A program made the position numbers and the translations under genes. Shown here piece after piece: positions 27,418-36,665 of a stretch of 64,000 nucleotides of DNA; within the stretch, counting starts at the first letter, position 1, and every line of letters begins with the position of its first letter. Below the pieces are notes generated by a model, which saw nothing but the letters and a program-made list of their open reading frames with translations, was not told the DNA's origin and made no database searches. The stretch lies in NCBI RefSeq assembly GCF_051201015.1, contig NZ_JBPEHI010000001.1. One strand, given 5' to 3'. This stretch comes from Petrimonas sulfuriphila (GTDB lineage Bacteria; Bacteroidota; Bacteroidia; Bacteroidales; Dysgonomonadaceae).

Positions 27418-28013
27418 TAAGACCAGCTACTATCTTACGAAAACTGTTGAACAAACTATTTCATATTAGAAGTGAGACGTATTATTTGTTTGAAATCAGT
27501 ATTACTTCTGATAGCTTGAACGTTAATTTATTGCCGGATCCATACAGGGTTGCGGAAATAACCAAGGAAAATATCCGGCAATACGATTTCTCGTTATTTG
27601 CGAATAAGTATCCAAGATTTGTAGAACGTATTCAAAACCCTGTTAACAAATGCTATGTCGTATTGGACAAGGAAAAAGTTTGCTATTATACATGGATTTC
27701 ACTGACGGATTTTATTTTCCCAAGATACGTGAAGGAAGTACGAAAACTGGATAAGGACGTTGCATTCCTGTTCGACAGCCAATGCGCCAAAGAATATAGG
27801 GGAAATGGTTTTCATTCTTATATGAACATCTTCCGTCTGCAAAAGATAGGTGAAGATAATAAAACAAAAGCATTGGGATTAATACTTGCAGGAAACAAAC
27901 CGGCATTTAAAGTTCAATTAAAGAGCGGAATGAAAATAACGCATACTTTGAGAACGTTTTGTTGCAATTGGCTAAATATTAATAGAATAAAATTCGTTGA
28001 ATATGAAAATTGA
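27414..28013 (+). CDS. GNAT-like acyltransferase
   Basis: A 199-residue protein with a weak GNAT signature in the C-terminal half (FDSQCAKEYRGNGFHSYMNIFRL, resembling the acetyl-CoA-binding loop of GNAT enzymes). The N terminus is unlike standard members. It is part of a row of overlapping genes and is directly followed by a FemAB-like gene of related fold. A role in acylating a sugar or amino group of the polysaccharide is inferred. Confidence 0.65.
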   Translation: MIRPATILRKLLNKLFHIRSETYYLFEISITSDSLNVNLLPDPYRVAEITKENIRQYDFSLFANKYPRFVERIQNPVNKCYVVLDKEKVCYYTWISLTDFIFPRYVKEVRKLDKDVAFLFDSQCAKEYRGNGFHSYMNIFRLQKIGEDNKTKALGLILAGNKPAFKVQLKSGMKITHTLRTFCCNWLNINRIKFVEYEN

Positions 28014-28974
28014 TGGGAAAATATTCTTTAAAATGATAGACAAGTTTCAATACATTCCGTTATATCAAAGTGAAGGATATTTCAAGAGAAAATATTCCGA
28101 TTCTAAAAAATATGATTTCCATGTAAACGATTCGAATGAACCCTCCATTGGCTGTTGGGGGTATGTAGTAAAGCTGCCTTTCATTGGTAATTTGCTTTAT
28201 GTGGAGTCATTGGCATATCGTGATGCCGTGAGGGTTTCACTCGTCAATTTTTTGCAGGAACTTGTTGCAAGCGGATTATACAGTATCATAAATATAAATG
28301 ATGATAATATTTATGACCCCTATACGGAACAATCGTTCAGGGAAGCCGGATTCCGAAGACCATTAGGGCAATGGGGAACGTATCTAACAGTTGGGGTTGA
28401 TTTAAAGGTTTTGGAACCATACAAAAGTAATTGGAAAAAGAATATAGGAAAAGCAGCAAAAATACATGGACTCTCATTTCAGGAAATAGACAATCCCACT
28501 GATAAACTGTTAAGTCATATCGCTAAACTTTCTGTCGAGAATTCCGAAATAAAACATTTATCATACCATCATACTAAGGAAGATTTAATGGCATTTATGT
28601 CAGATAATAAATATAAATTATATACTACCAGTATTAATGGAGAAGTTATAGCAGCACGTATTGTGTTTATTAATCAGCAATACTCCTATGATGTATTTGC
28701 GGCTAATGGATATAAAAGCCGACAATATAGAGGAGTTACGCACTATTTATGTAGTAAAATCTTTGAAAAATTACAGTCGGAAGGAGTTGTTACATTCGAT
28801 TTTAGTCGAATACCTATCGGACGTAAAGGTGCCGAAGGCGTTTGTTTATTCAAAAGCGGATCTAATGGGGTATTGATGCAATATAACGGACATTGGTTAT
28901 ATACAAAGAAAAACAGCTACCGATACATGATGTACTTCGTCAATAAGTTTATCCGTAAAAAATATGAATATTAG
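28003..28974 (+). CDS. FemAB/BioF2-like acyltransferase (GNAT_acetyltransf_6 type)
   Basis: 323 residues from ATG 28003. The second half carries the FemAB-like core (NWKKNIGKAAKIHGL, then VIAARIVFINQQYSYDVFAANG and THYLCSKIFEKLQSEGVVTFDFSRI), a duplicated GNAT fold that in characterised members transfers amino acids from aminoacyl-tRNA or acyl groups to cell-wall precursors. In capsule loci such proteins are thought to modify sugars with amino acids or acyl groups. The substrate is unknown. It overlaps the GNAT-like gene by 11 bp and the deacetylase by 11 bp. Confidence 0.75.
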   Translation: MKIDGKIFFKMIDKFQYIPLYQSEGYFKRKYSDSKKYDFHVNDSNEPSIGCWGYVVKLPFIGNLLYVESLAYRDAVRVSLVNFLQELVASGLYSIININDDNIYDPYTEQSFREAGFRRPLGQWGTYLTVGVDLKVLEPYKSNWKKNIGKAAKIHGLSFQEIDNPTDKLLSHIAKLSVENSEIKHLSYHHTKEDLMAFMSDNKYKLYTTSINGEVIAARIVFINQQYSYDVFAANGYKSRQYRGVTHYLCSKIFEKLQSEGVVTFDFSRIPIGRKGAEGVCLFKSGSNGVLMQYNGHWLYTKKNSYRYMMYFVNKFIRKKYEY

Positions 28975-29854
28975 GATATTATTGGGGGATATTGTAGGAT
29001 ATCTCCTTCTATTGTGTTGGAAAATTTTTGACAAATTCAACTACAAGACTCAAATACTTTCTGTTTATTTTCATAATCCTCAGAAAAAGGTTTTTGAAAA
29101 CACAATTGGTTTTTTACGTCGCAATGGCTATCAATTCATATCAATAGATGAATTATATTCAATCATAGGTTCAAAAGCTAAATTAAATACTAAAATAGCT
29201 TTGATAACATTGGACGATGCTTGGTTGGGAAATCTTACCAATGTGATTCCGTTTATTGAGCAGCATCATATTCCCATTACCATTTTCGTGGCTACACAAC
29301 CACTAAGAGACGGTGTGTTATGGCTCAACTATTTTCGTGATAAAGCATTATGCACTCAATACGAGACCACCTTTCCGGAACTGAAACTTTCCAATCCCAA
29401 AAAGCTATCAACCACACGCCGGAATGAAATTTGGGAAACACTCCGAAACGAAAAAGGCTATGAGCGGGTAATCATGTCGGAACAAAATATAAGGGAACTC
29501 TCCAAAAACAAATATGTTACCATAGGTTCGCATACGGTATCGCATCCCGTATTGCCGAATTGTACTAAAGAAGAACTTCAGGATGAACTATCCGAATCTA
29601 AACGGCAATTGGAAGAAATAACAGGCTGTACAGTTGGGAGTTTCGCGTATCCCAATGGCGATTATAACGGTGAAATTATTAGAAAATGCAGAAAAAACGG
29701 ATATGAAATGGCGTTTACAACAGAACAGCGATTACTGGATATTGAGAAAGATTCTTTGTATACATTACCGCGTTATTGTGTACCGGACAAATTCGGAAAA
29801 TATGAATCTATTGCGAGGGCGCTTGGAATGTGGAGTAAACTATTTTCATTATGA
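28964..29854 (+). CDS. Polysaccharide deacetylase (NodB-like), intact copy
   Basis: A 296-residue carbohydrate esterase 4 relative. Motif 1 is LITLDDAW (Asp pair), motif 2 is the zinc-binding SHTVSHP, and the later SFAYPNGDYN motif is present, so it should be active in removing N- or O-acetyl groups. The N terminus has a hydrophobic segment (ILLGDIVGYLLLLCWKIF), probably a membrane anchor. It overlaps the genes on both sides (11 and 4 bp). Confidence 0.88.
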   Translation: MNIRILLGDIVGYLLLLCWKIFDKFNYKTQILSVYFHNPQKKVFENTIGFLRRNGYQFISIDELYSIIGSKAKLNTKIALITLDDAWLGNLTNVIPFIEQHHIPITIFVATQPLRDGVLWLNYFRDKALCTQYETTFPELKLSNPKKLSTTRRNEIWETLRNEKGYERVIMSEQNIRELSKNKYVTIGSHTVSHPVLPNCTKEELQDELSESKRQLEEITGCTVGSFAYPNGDYNGEIIRKCRKNGYEMAFTTEQRLLDIEKDSLYTLPRYCVPDKFGKYESIARALGMWSKLFSL

Positions 29855-30921
29855 TCACCATTAATTTCGTGGGAGATATCAGCCTCAATAATAAATATGA
29901 GAAAATGTATTATAATGGTATTAATCCTTTTAGAGAAGTAGAAACAATATTTAGCCATTCAGATTATAATATTGGAAACTTAGAATGTTTGTGTGACAAT
30001 AGGGGGGGAGTCAATCATTTAAAAAACCCACGATTGAGAACAGTGCCCGATACTTTACATCTTTTATCTCCCCTGAGATTTGATATTCTTAGTCTTGCTC
30101 ATAATCATATTTACGATGCACTTGAATATGGTATCGAGTGTACTTGTACCGAAATAAAGCAATTAGGAGCAGATTACATCGGGTACAATCCTGACGAACA
30201 AACTTCGTTGTTTATGAAATATATAAAAATAAAGGGAAAACTATTTGCAATAATCACAGCATTGCATCCCGATACAAATCCTCATATTCCAGAAGATGTA
30301 CAACTTAATATACCAGTTTATTCTAAAGAAATTTTGCTAAAATGTATAGACGAGGCAAAAGAAAAATCTGCCTTTACGATACTTTTCCTGCATTGGGGAG
30401 GACGTGTGGAAGAAGGTTTTATGACTGACTGGTATCAAATAAGGGATTCACGGTCTTTTATTGATAACGGTGCTGATTTGGTGATCGGAGGACATTCGCA
30501 TACCGTACAACCTTACGAGATTTATAAAGGGAAATACATATTTTACAGTTTAGGGAATTTCTGTTTCGATGATATAGTAAATGATGGTATCGTATATTCT
30601 ATTGGTCGTTTTCGGAAACGTCGTGGTATTATTGTAACTGTAATGATAAGCGAACAGGATGATTCTTATACAACAAAAATTACACCAGTAATTAACCGCA
30701 AGTGTTATATAAAACCATATGCTTCTTATAGACTAAACATACAGGTTCGTAATGCATTCTTTTATTTCATTAAACGTTATAGATGGCTTTGGAAGATTAA
30801 TTTTAAATTATTCAGAAAGTTTTCCCCTTTATACTTATATATTATCGAAAATACAGATTCTTTGTCTGTGAAGTTTTCTAAATTCAGCATGGGAAAAGTA
30901 CTAAAACACATTAAGAAATAG
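29851..30921 (+). CDS. CapA family protein (PGA_cap metallophosphatase-like)
   Basis: A 356-residue member of the CapA/PgsA family (fold of calcineurin-like phosphoesterases): INFVGDISLN, NLECLCDNRGG, LAHNHIYDALEYG, LFLHWGGRVEEG, GGHSHTVQPYE and FYSLGNFCFDD are in the expected order. CapA is needed for poly-gamma-glutamate capsule synthesis or attachment in Bacillus. In Bacteroidetes polysaccharide loci its role is unsettled. There is no signal peptide here. The neighbour 6 bp downstream is an ATP-grasp enzyme, suggesting an amide-ligation module. Confidence 0.88.
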   Translation: MITINFVGDISLNNKYEKMYYNGINPFREVETIFSHSDYNIGNLECLCDNRGGVNHLKNPRLRTVPDTLHLLSPLRFDILSLAHNHIYDALEYGIECTCTEIKQLGADYIGYNPDEQTSLFMKYIKIKGKLFAIITALHPDTNPHIPEDVQLNIPVYSKEILLKCIDEAKEKSAFTILFLHWGGRVEEGFMTDWYQIRDSRSFIDNGADLVIGGHSHTVQPYEIYKGKYIFYSLGNFCFDDIVNDGIVYSIGRFRKRRGIIVTVMISEQDDSYTTKITPVINRKCYIKPYASYRLNIQVRNAFFYFIKRYRWLWKINFKLFRKFSPLYLYIIENTDSLSVKFSKFSMGKVLKHIKK

Positions 30922-30927
30922 TATATT

Positions 30928-31977
30928 ATGGAACGGGATATTTATTTGCTCCTAAATTACAAAGGAGGATTTGGCAATAAGTATAATGCCATTCCCCATC
31001 ATTCTGGATATAACAAAAAAGAACTGTTGAAACTATTTAAATCAAGAGGTTTTAATATTAATTATTTATACCCATCACAGTTGGATCTGAGAGATAAGTT
31101 ACTTAAAGGTAGACTCGTACTCTATTCTTCGATGGAGGATCCGGATGGCTTTTACAAATCATATGTTGAGGATGTCGTTTATGCTTTATCACTTTGCGGA
31201 GCCATCGTTATACCGGATTATATGTTTTTAAAAGCACATCATAACAAAGTATTTATGGAAATGCTTAGGGATATATCTGAACTTCCCGAAATAAAAAATA
31301 TTACATCGCAGCACTTTGGAGCACTTGAGGAGTTTGAAAAGAGTTTTGATCACACGAAAAATGCTCATCCGTGGGTGATAAAATCAGCTGCCGGAGCATC
31401 TAGTTCAGGTGTGCGTTTGTCAACAAATCGTAAAGAATTATACCGACATGTAAAAAAATTATCTTATAGTAAAATTCCTTTTAAGGAAAGAAGTAAAGAT
31501 ATATTAAGGCAATACAAGTTTCATGGTTATACAGTGTCATCTGTATATAGAAGAAAATTTATAATACAAAATTTCATAGAAGATATTGGTAATGATTGGA
31601 AGATACTGGCATTCAATGAAAAGTTCTATGCCGTACGAAGGCCTAACAGAAAAAATGATTTTAGAGCAAGCGGTAGTGGAAAACCGAGGTATCTCTTTGG
31701 AAAAGAATCCCAATTACCCGATGGATTATTAGATTTCGCAAATAGAATCTATCAATACTTTAATGTTCCTATGATATCGTTGGATATAGCTTTTAAGAAC
31801 AAAGAATTTTATCTCATTGAAATGCAATTTGTTGCTTTTGGAAACTCCGGTCATTATTATTCAAAAGAATACTATTATAAAAAAGATGGTGAGTGGTTAC
31901 TGAAAGAAAATACCCAATCCATAGAAGAGACATACACGGATGCCATTGTAAGCTATATAGAAAGAAATAATCTATGA
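30928..31977 (+). CDS. ATP-grasp family ligase-like protein
   Basis: A 349-residue protein with ATP-grasp features: the nucleotide-binding lysine and Gly/Ser-rich loop WVIKSAAGASSSGV, a hinge segment IIQNFIEDIGNDWKILAF, FYAVRRPNRKNDFRASGSGK, and the Mg-binding Asp/Glu pair in ISLDIAFKNKEFYLIEMQF. ATP-grasp enzymes join a carboxylate to an amine or thiol through an acylphosphate. In this position it could attach an amino acid to a uronic acid of the polysaccharide. That is inference. It overlaps the glycosyltransferase gene by 4 bp. Confidence 0.75.
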   Translation: MERDIYLLLNYKGGFGNKYNAIPHHSGYNKKELLKLFKSRGFNINYLYPSQLDLRDKLLKGRLVLYSSMEDPDGFYKSYVEDVVYALSLCGAIVIPDYMFLKAHHNKVFMEMLRDISELPEIKNITSQHFGALEEFEKSFDHTKNAHPWVIKSAAGASSSGVRLSTNRKELYRHVKKLSYSKIPFKERSKDILRQYKFHGYTVSSVYRRKFIIQNFIEDIGNDWKILAFNEKFYAVRRPNRKNDFRASGSGKPRYLFGKESQLPDGLLDFANRIYQYFNVPMISLDIAFKNKEFYLIEMQFVAFGNSGHYYSKEYYYKKDGEWLLKENTQSIEETYTDAIVSYIERNNL

Positions 31978-33047
31978 ACAAAATTATCATTCTTCGCCCT
32001 GCACTTAAACAAAGTAGAGGTGGAGTGGGCAATTATTATAATACGGTAGAAAAATTAACCCATAGAATTGATTTTTTTCGTGTAGGTAAGAGAAAATCAT
32101 CCACGAAAAATCCATTAATTAAATTACAATCAATATTTTATTCAATAACAGATTATATTCGTTTCTTTTTTGTAGTTCCATATTATGATTTGATAGTTGT
32201 TAATCCCTCAATGACCAAAAGATGTTTGTATCGTGATTCATTATACATATGGATAGCTAAATTGTTTCGTAAAAAGGTGGTGGTCTTTTGGCGGGGATTC
32301 AACCATTTGTATTTTAATAATGTAGTAAAGCATAAGTATAAAAGGCTGTTGGGTAATACTTTTTTTCGTGCAGATCATACCATTGTGTTGGGAAAAAATA
32401 TTCATGAGACTCTACATACAATTGGGTGTAACACTCCATATAGCATCACTACAACTATTCTTACATCGGATTTATTACTCCATTCTCCTAAGCAGTTCAA
32501 CTCTGGAAAATTCACCATTCTCTTTCTTGCTCGTTTGGAAAAGTACAAAGGCATCATGGAGGCTCTGGATTGCTATAAAATGGTGAAACGCCGTTATCCA
32601 TTTGTGGACATACTAATTGCTGGATCCGGAAAAGCTCTTTCAGATGTACAAATACGTATAACGGAAGAAAATATCCCGGATGTGAAACTGTTGGGGGATG
32701 TATCGGGAGAGACTAGATACAACACTTACCGTGACGCCGATATGTATTTATTCCCTTCTTATTCCGAAGGAATGCCCAATTCTGTACTAGAAGCGATGGG
32801 AATGGGATTACCAGTTATTACATCAAAAGTAGGTGGGTTAGTCGATTTTTTTGAGAATGGTAAAATGGGGTATATGATAGACGACTGGAATCCCGAAAAA
32901 TATGCGAAAGCCATTTCTCTTTTAATTGATAATAATTGTTTGGAGAAAATCTCGGAATATAATAGGAATTACGCAAAACAACATTTCCTTGATCACATTG
33001 TCATTTCTAAACTTGAAAACTGCCTGATTTCCGTATGTAATGGATGA
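31974..33047 (+). CDS. Glycosyltransferase family 4
   Basis: A 357-residue GT-B fold transferase. The C-terminal nucleotide-binding half shows LFLARLEKYKGIMEALD, IAGSGK and the EX7E motif in FPSYSEGMPNSVLEAMGMGLPVI. It probably adds one sugar of the repeat unit. The ATG overlaps the ATP-grasp stop by 4 bp. Codon use is AT-rich like the neighbours. Confidence 0.92.
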   Translation: MNKIIILRPALKQSRGGVGNYYNTVEKLTHRIDFFRVGKRKSSTKNPLIKLQSIFYSITDYIRFFFVVPYYDLIVVNPSMTKRCLYRDSLYIWIAKLFRKKVVVFWRGFNHLYFNNVVKHKYKRLLGNTFFRADHTIVLGKNIHETLHTIGCNTPYSITTTILTSDLLLHSPKQFNSGKFTILFLARLEKYKGIMEALDCYKMVKRRYPFVDILIAGSGKALSDVQIRITEENIPDVKLLGDVSGETRYNTYRDADMYLFPSYSEGMPNSVLEAMGMGLPVITSKVGGLVDFFENGKMGYMIDDWNPEKYAKAISLLIDNNCLEKISEYNRNYAKQHFLDHIVISKLENCLISVCNG

Positions 33048-33077
33048 GTATTATGACAATTAAACTTCTCATAAAAA

Positions 33078-33909
33078 ATGCTTCCGGCTAATTATCGTTC
33101 AAAACTCAAAAAAGTACGGAGGCGAACAAAGAATTTTTTCAAAAGAGGTACAGCTAAGACCTCATTGGATGATATGCGTAATCTTCTTTTAGAAGATTTT
33201 GGAATAAACAAAGGTGATAATTTAATTGTATCTTCCAGCTTTGGAAATTTGAATGCGTCATTCTCACCGGCTGAATTGATTGAGTTATTACAGGAAATTA
33301 TAAGTGATGAAGGCAATTTGGTTATGCCTTTTTATCCACCCAGTAATTCGTATGAATGGGCGGTAAGCGGTGAGGTATTCGATATGCAGGTCCCGCTCGT
33401 CAATGGGTATTCTTACTCAGGTATTTTCTGAAATGCCTCATGTGTACAAAAGTATGCATCCGACGAAAGCAGTAGTGGCATGGGGTAAAAGTGCCGATGA
33501 AATTGTGTCAGGGCATGAAAACTCTTGCACTCCGTTTTATTGGGATAGTCCTTATGGTTGGTTATTAAAGAATTCGGGTAAGTCTTTAGGGTTGGGAGTA
33601 AAGAGTAACCCAATGTTTCATGCATGTGAAGATATTCTATCTGAATTTCATGATAATCTGTACTTTGATAAAAAATATAAACTAAAAGTTAATTATAATG
33701 ATACATTATACAATATTAATACGTTAATTCACGATCCTCAAAAAATAGGAAATCTAATTGAAATCGGAGATTATATAAGAACTTTGGATTTAAAATCGTA
33801 CAAAAGAACTAATTTAGGTTATAAGTATTGCTATTGTTTAAATAATCAAGAACTTCTTAGTTATTGTAAAATACAATTCCAAAAAGGTAACTTCAGGAAT
33901 AGAAAATGA
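33078..33909 (+). pseudogene. AAC(3)-family N-acetyltransferase, frameshifted
   Basis: The first frame (33078-33431) encodes the N-terminal half (INKGDNLIVSSSFGNLN, SDEGNLVMPFYPPSNSYEW, VFDMQV). The second half continues in the next frame (RSSMGILTQVFSEMPHVYKSMHPTKAVVAWG, then SPYGWLLKNSGKSLGLGV) to 33909. The break is one extra base in the CCC run at 33392-33394: removing it joins VFDMQV directly to RSSMGIL, as in the family. Members acetylate amino groups on sugars or aminoglycosides with acetyl-CoA. The gene is either a phase/decay mutant or contains a sequencing error. The rejoined product is about 277 residues. Confidence 0.8.
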
Positions 33910-34967
33910 ACTTAATCCTCTCTTTTGATTACGAACTTTTCGGCGATGGAACGGGTGATGTGTTCACCCACATGATTGAGCCTACTAATGCCATACTCAG
34001 CATGTGTGATGCTCACGGTATTAAAATCACGTTATTTTTTGAAATGCTTGAGTATATTCGTTTGAAAGAGGAATGGAGCAAGGGCAATCGTATGGGATAC
34101 ACAAGCGATCCCATTGAAGCTATTGAGAGACAGATACAACAGGCAACTGCTAATGGACACGATATCCAGTTGCATATTCATCCGCAATGGTACAATGCCT
34201 CTTTCAAAGAAGGTAGATAGAAGCTTGATTTTGCCCGTTGGCGCTTAGGCGGATTCCGTGCATCGCCTGAATACGGTGTTAACGAATTAATCAATGAGTG
34301 TAAAACCGAACTGGAAAAACTTATCATCCCTGTTATCCCCGACTATAAATGTATTGCCTTGCGGGCAGGCGGATATAATATTATGCCGTCTGAAGGGGTT
34401 TACAATGCGATGTGCCAAGTTGGTTTAACCGTAGACAGTTCGGTATATCCCGGAGGATATGAAACCGGTAACTTATCGAAGTACGATTATCGCAATGTTT
34501 CTGACGAGTTAAACTGGTGGTGGGTAAGTGAAGCGGATATACGGATAGCCTCTGATAAGCAAAAAGGGATTCTGGAAGTGCCCATTTTTGCTTTGCGGGT
34601 AAATCGTTGGAAACGCGTATTGACCGTGTCGAAGATAAAAGAATTATTGTTTCGGAAACAGACAGTCATAAGTTCGGTAGCTAAAGAAAAAGTAGAAAAC
34701 AAGAACTTTTTTCAAAAAGCAAAATTTATGCTTGGGAAAGAAGCAAGCATATGGGATGTTTGTATGTTTTCAAAGGCTTTGCACAAAAAATATTTTCGTT
34801 ATATCGAAAAGGAACTTTCCGGGAAGCGTGACACCTTTGTGTTGATAGGACACCCCAAAAGCCTGAAAGATGAAAAACTGTTTGAATCCTTTCTAAAAAT
34901 AGTACAATCGAAGAAGCAGCACTATTCATTTACAACATTGAAAGCATATTATGAGTCCATCGTTTGA
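33906..34967 (+). pseudogene. Second polysaccharide deacetylase-like gene with in-frame stop
   Basis: Continuous frame from ATG 33906 to 34967 interrupted by a single TAG at 34218-34220. Upstream: LILSFDYELFGDG and HDIQLHIHPQW. Immediately downstream in the same frame: KLDFARWRLGGF, LRAGGYNIMPSEGVYNAM and DSSVYPGGYETGNLSKYDY, a deacetylase-like barrel. TGG to TAG would be the simplest origin, because a Trp fits between EGR and KLDFARW. The full product would be about 353 residues. It overlaps its neighbours on both sides (4 and 17 bp), so it was made as part of the operon. It is the second broken gene in a row. Confidence 0.8.
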
Positions 34968-36174
34968 AGATGCATTCCATAGACTTAGAATTTATTGTGA
35001 AAAAGAAGACTTTGCCGGTTGGGATCCGTATGATGGATTGAACTCTAAAGTCTTTCAGGCATTACCGTTTTTCAAACACTCTGCTCTCTGTCGCTTGGTA
35101 GTGATTCAGGGGTTTAAACGGAGTCCGGTTAATTTGCGACGAATTGCCCTTGTACCGAAAGAGCATAACGCCAAAGGCATCGCGTTGTTCTTGAGTGGAT
35201 ATTGCAACCTTTATCATGCTATTCGGAAGGGAATGAATCTGGAAATATCACCGGAAGATTGTCTGGAAAAGATTCACTCTCTGGTTCGTTTGTTGCTTTC
35301 CCTTAAAAGTAAAGGCTATAGCGGAGCGTGTTGGGGTTATAATTTCGATTGGCAGTCAAAAGCATTTTTTCTTCCTCGTTATACTCCAACCATAGTCGCA
35401 ACTTCTTTTGTTGTTGAAGCCTTATTAAGTGCATATGAAATTACTAAATGCGAGGAATATCTATCTACTGCCTTATCTGCTACGAAATTTATCCTTTTAG
35501 ATTTGAACAGGATCTCGAAAGAGAAAGGATATATGTTCTCTTATTCTCCATTGGATTGCCAAGCTGTATATAATGCATCTCTTTTAGGAACCAAAACCCT
35601 TTCCTTGGCTTATTATTATACAAATGATGAAAAATTAAAGATAGCAGCATATAATTCTGCTCAAGCCGTGTGTAATAAACAAAACCCGGATGGTTCCTTC
35701 CCTCATAGTGATCAGGTCGGCAATAAATGGCGTGATAATTTTCATACGGCATTTAAATTAGAAAGTCTTTGTTTCTATCAGAGATATTGTAACGACAATA
35801 CTTTTAATATTAATTTAAAATCAGGATACCATTATTGGATTGAAAAATTTTTTATAAAGGAAAGGGGAATTGCAAAATATTATGACACAAGCAATGAAAA
35901 CAGTCTTATCGATCTTCATTGCGTAGCTCAAACAATCCCGACCTTATATAAACTTGGAGAATTGGAGGCTCAAAAAGAACTCACGGTAAAAATCTTAGAT
36001 TATGCTATAAACAGTATGCAAGAGAAAAAGCAAGGTTATTTTTATTTTCAAAAGGGAGATAAAATAATGAACAAAATACCCTATATGCGCTGGCCAAATG
36101 CGTGGATGTTCTATGGATTAAGTTATTTCATTTTATTTGATTCAAATCATGACAAAACTTCGCAATTTCATTAG
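34951..36174 (+). CDS. Uncharacterised protein, mostly helical, of polysaccharide loci
   Basis: A 407-residue protein that I cannot assign to a function. It has no signal peptide or membrane helix. The sequence is helix-rich with repeated aromatic/Gly-containing turns (CWGYNFDWQSKAFFLPRYTPT, KQNPDGSFPHSD, IPYMRWPNAWMFYGL), reminiscent of alpha/alpha-barrel six-hairpin glycosidases and epimerases. This is a fold guess only. Start ATG 34951 overlaps the broken deacetylase. The 3' end overlaps the acyltransferase by 26 bp. A decayed copy of its C terminus is present at 37421-37562. Confidence 0.75.
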   Translation: MSPSFEDAFHRLRIYCEKEDFAGWDPYDGLNSKVFQALPFFKHSALCRLVVIQGFKRSPVNLRRIALVPKEHNAKGIALFLSGYCNLYHAIRKGMNLEISPEDCLEKIHSLVRLLLSLKSKGYSGACWGYNFDWQSKAFFLPRYTPTIVATSFVVEALLSAYEITKCEEYLSTALSATKFILLDLNRISKEKGYMFSYSPLDCQAVYNASLLGTKTLSLAYYYTNDEKLKIAAYNSAQAVCNKQNPDGSFPHSDQVGNKWRDNFHTAFKLESLCFYQRYCNDNTFNINLKSGYHYWIEKFFIKERGIAKYYDTSNENSLIDLHCVAQTIPTLYKLGELEAQKELTVKILDYAINSMQEKKQGYFYFQKGDKIMNKIPYMRWPNAWMFYGLSYFILFDSNHDKTSQFH

Positions 36175-36571
36175 ATTGATAATGATATCAGTAAAACATA
36201 TTGTCTTAACCAGATTGTACAATATGGATATTGCTAAATCTGCAAGAATTTCGTTTGGAGCAAAACTCGACAAAACGAATCCTTCGGGAGTACATATTGG
36301 AAATGAAACATATATTACATCTGGCGCTATTATATTTACGCACGATTTTGCAAGAGGCATACACGCAGATACGTACATTGGAAAACGTTGTTTCATAGGA
36401 GCAAATGCCATTATTATGTGTGGTATCACTATTGGTGATAATGTGATTATCGGTGGTGGTTCTGTTGTTACAAAAAATGTCCCTTCTAATTGTATTGTAG
36501 CCGGAAATCCGGCAAGAATCGTGAAAGAAAATATCCAGACAAAAAAATTTGGACAACTTGATAATATCTGA
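36149..36571 (+). CDS. Hexapeptide-repeat acyltransferase
   Basis: A 140-residue left-handed beta-helix O-acetyltransferase. Hexapeptide repeats are visible (ISFGAKLDKTNPSGVHIGNETYI, IGKRCFIGANAIIMCGITIGDNVIIGGGSVVTKNVPSNCIVAGNPARIV), with the catalytic His in FTHDF and the C-terminal cap. It probably acetylates a sugar of the repeat unit. ATG 36149 lies inside the end of the previous gene, so it is translationally coupled. A TTG at 36137 is less likely. Confidence 0.9.
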   Translation: MTKLRNFIRLIMISVKHIVLTRLYNMDIAKSARISFGAKLDKTNPSGVHIGNETYITSGAIIFTHDFARGIHADTYIGKRCFIGANAIIMCGITIGDNVIIGGGSVVTKNVPSNCIVAGNPARIVKENIQTKKFGQLDNI

Positions 36572-36665
36572 TTGTATCTTATAATTAGATTATCTGTATA
36601 ATCAAATTTGAATTAATCAGAAAATGAGAAAATAGTTGTAGATTTTTTCAAACGTATTTTCCACC

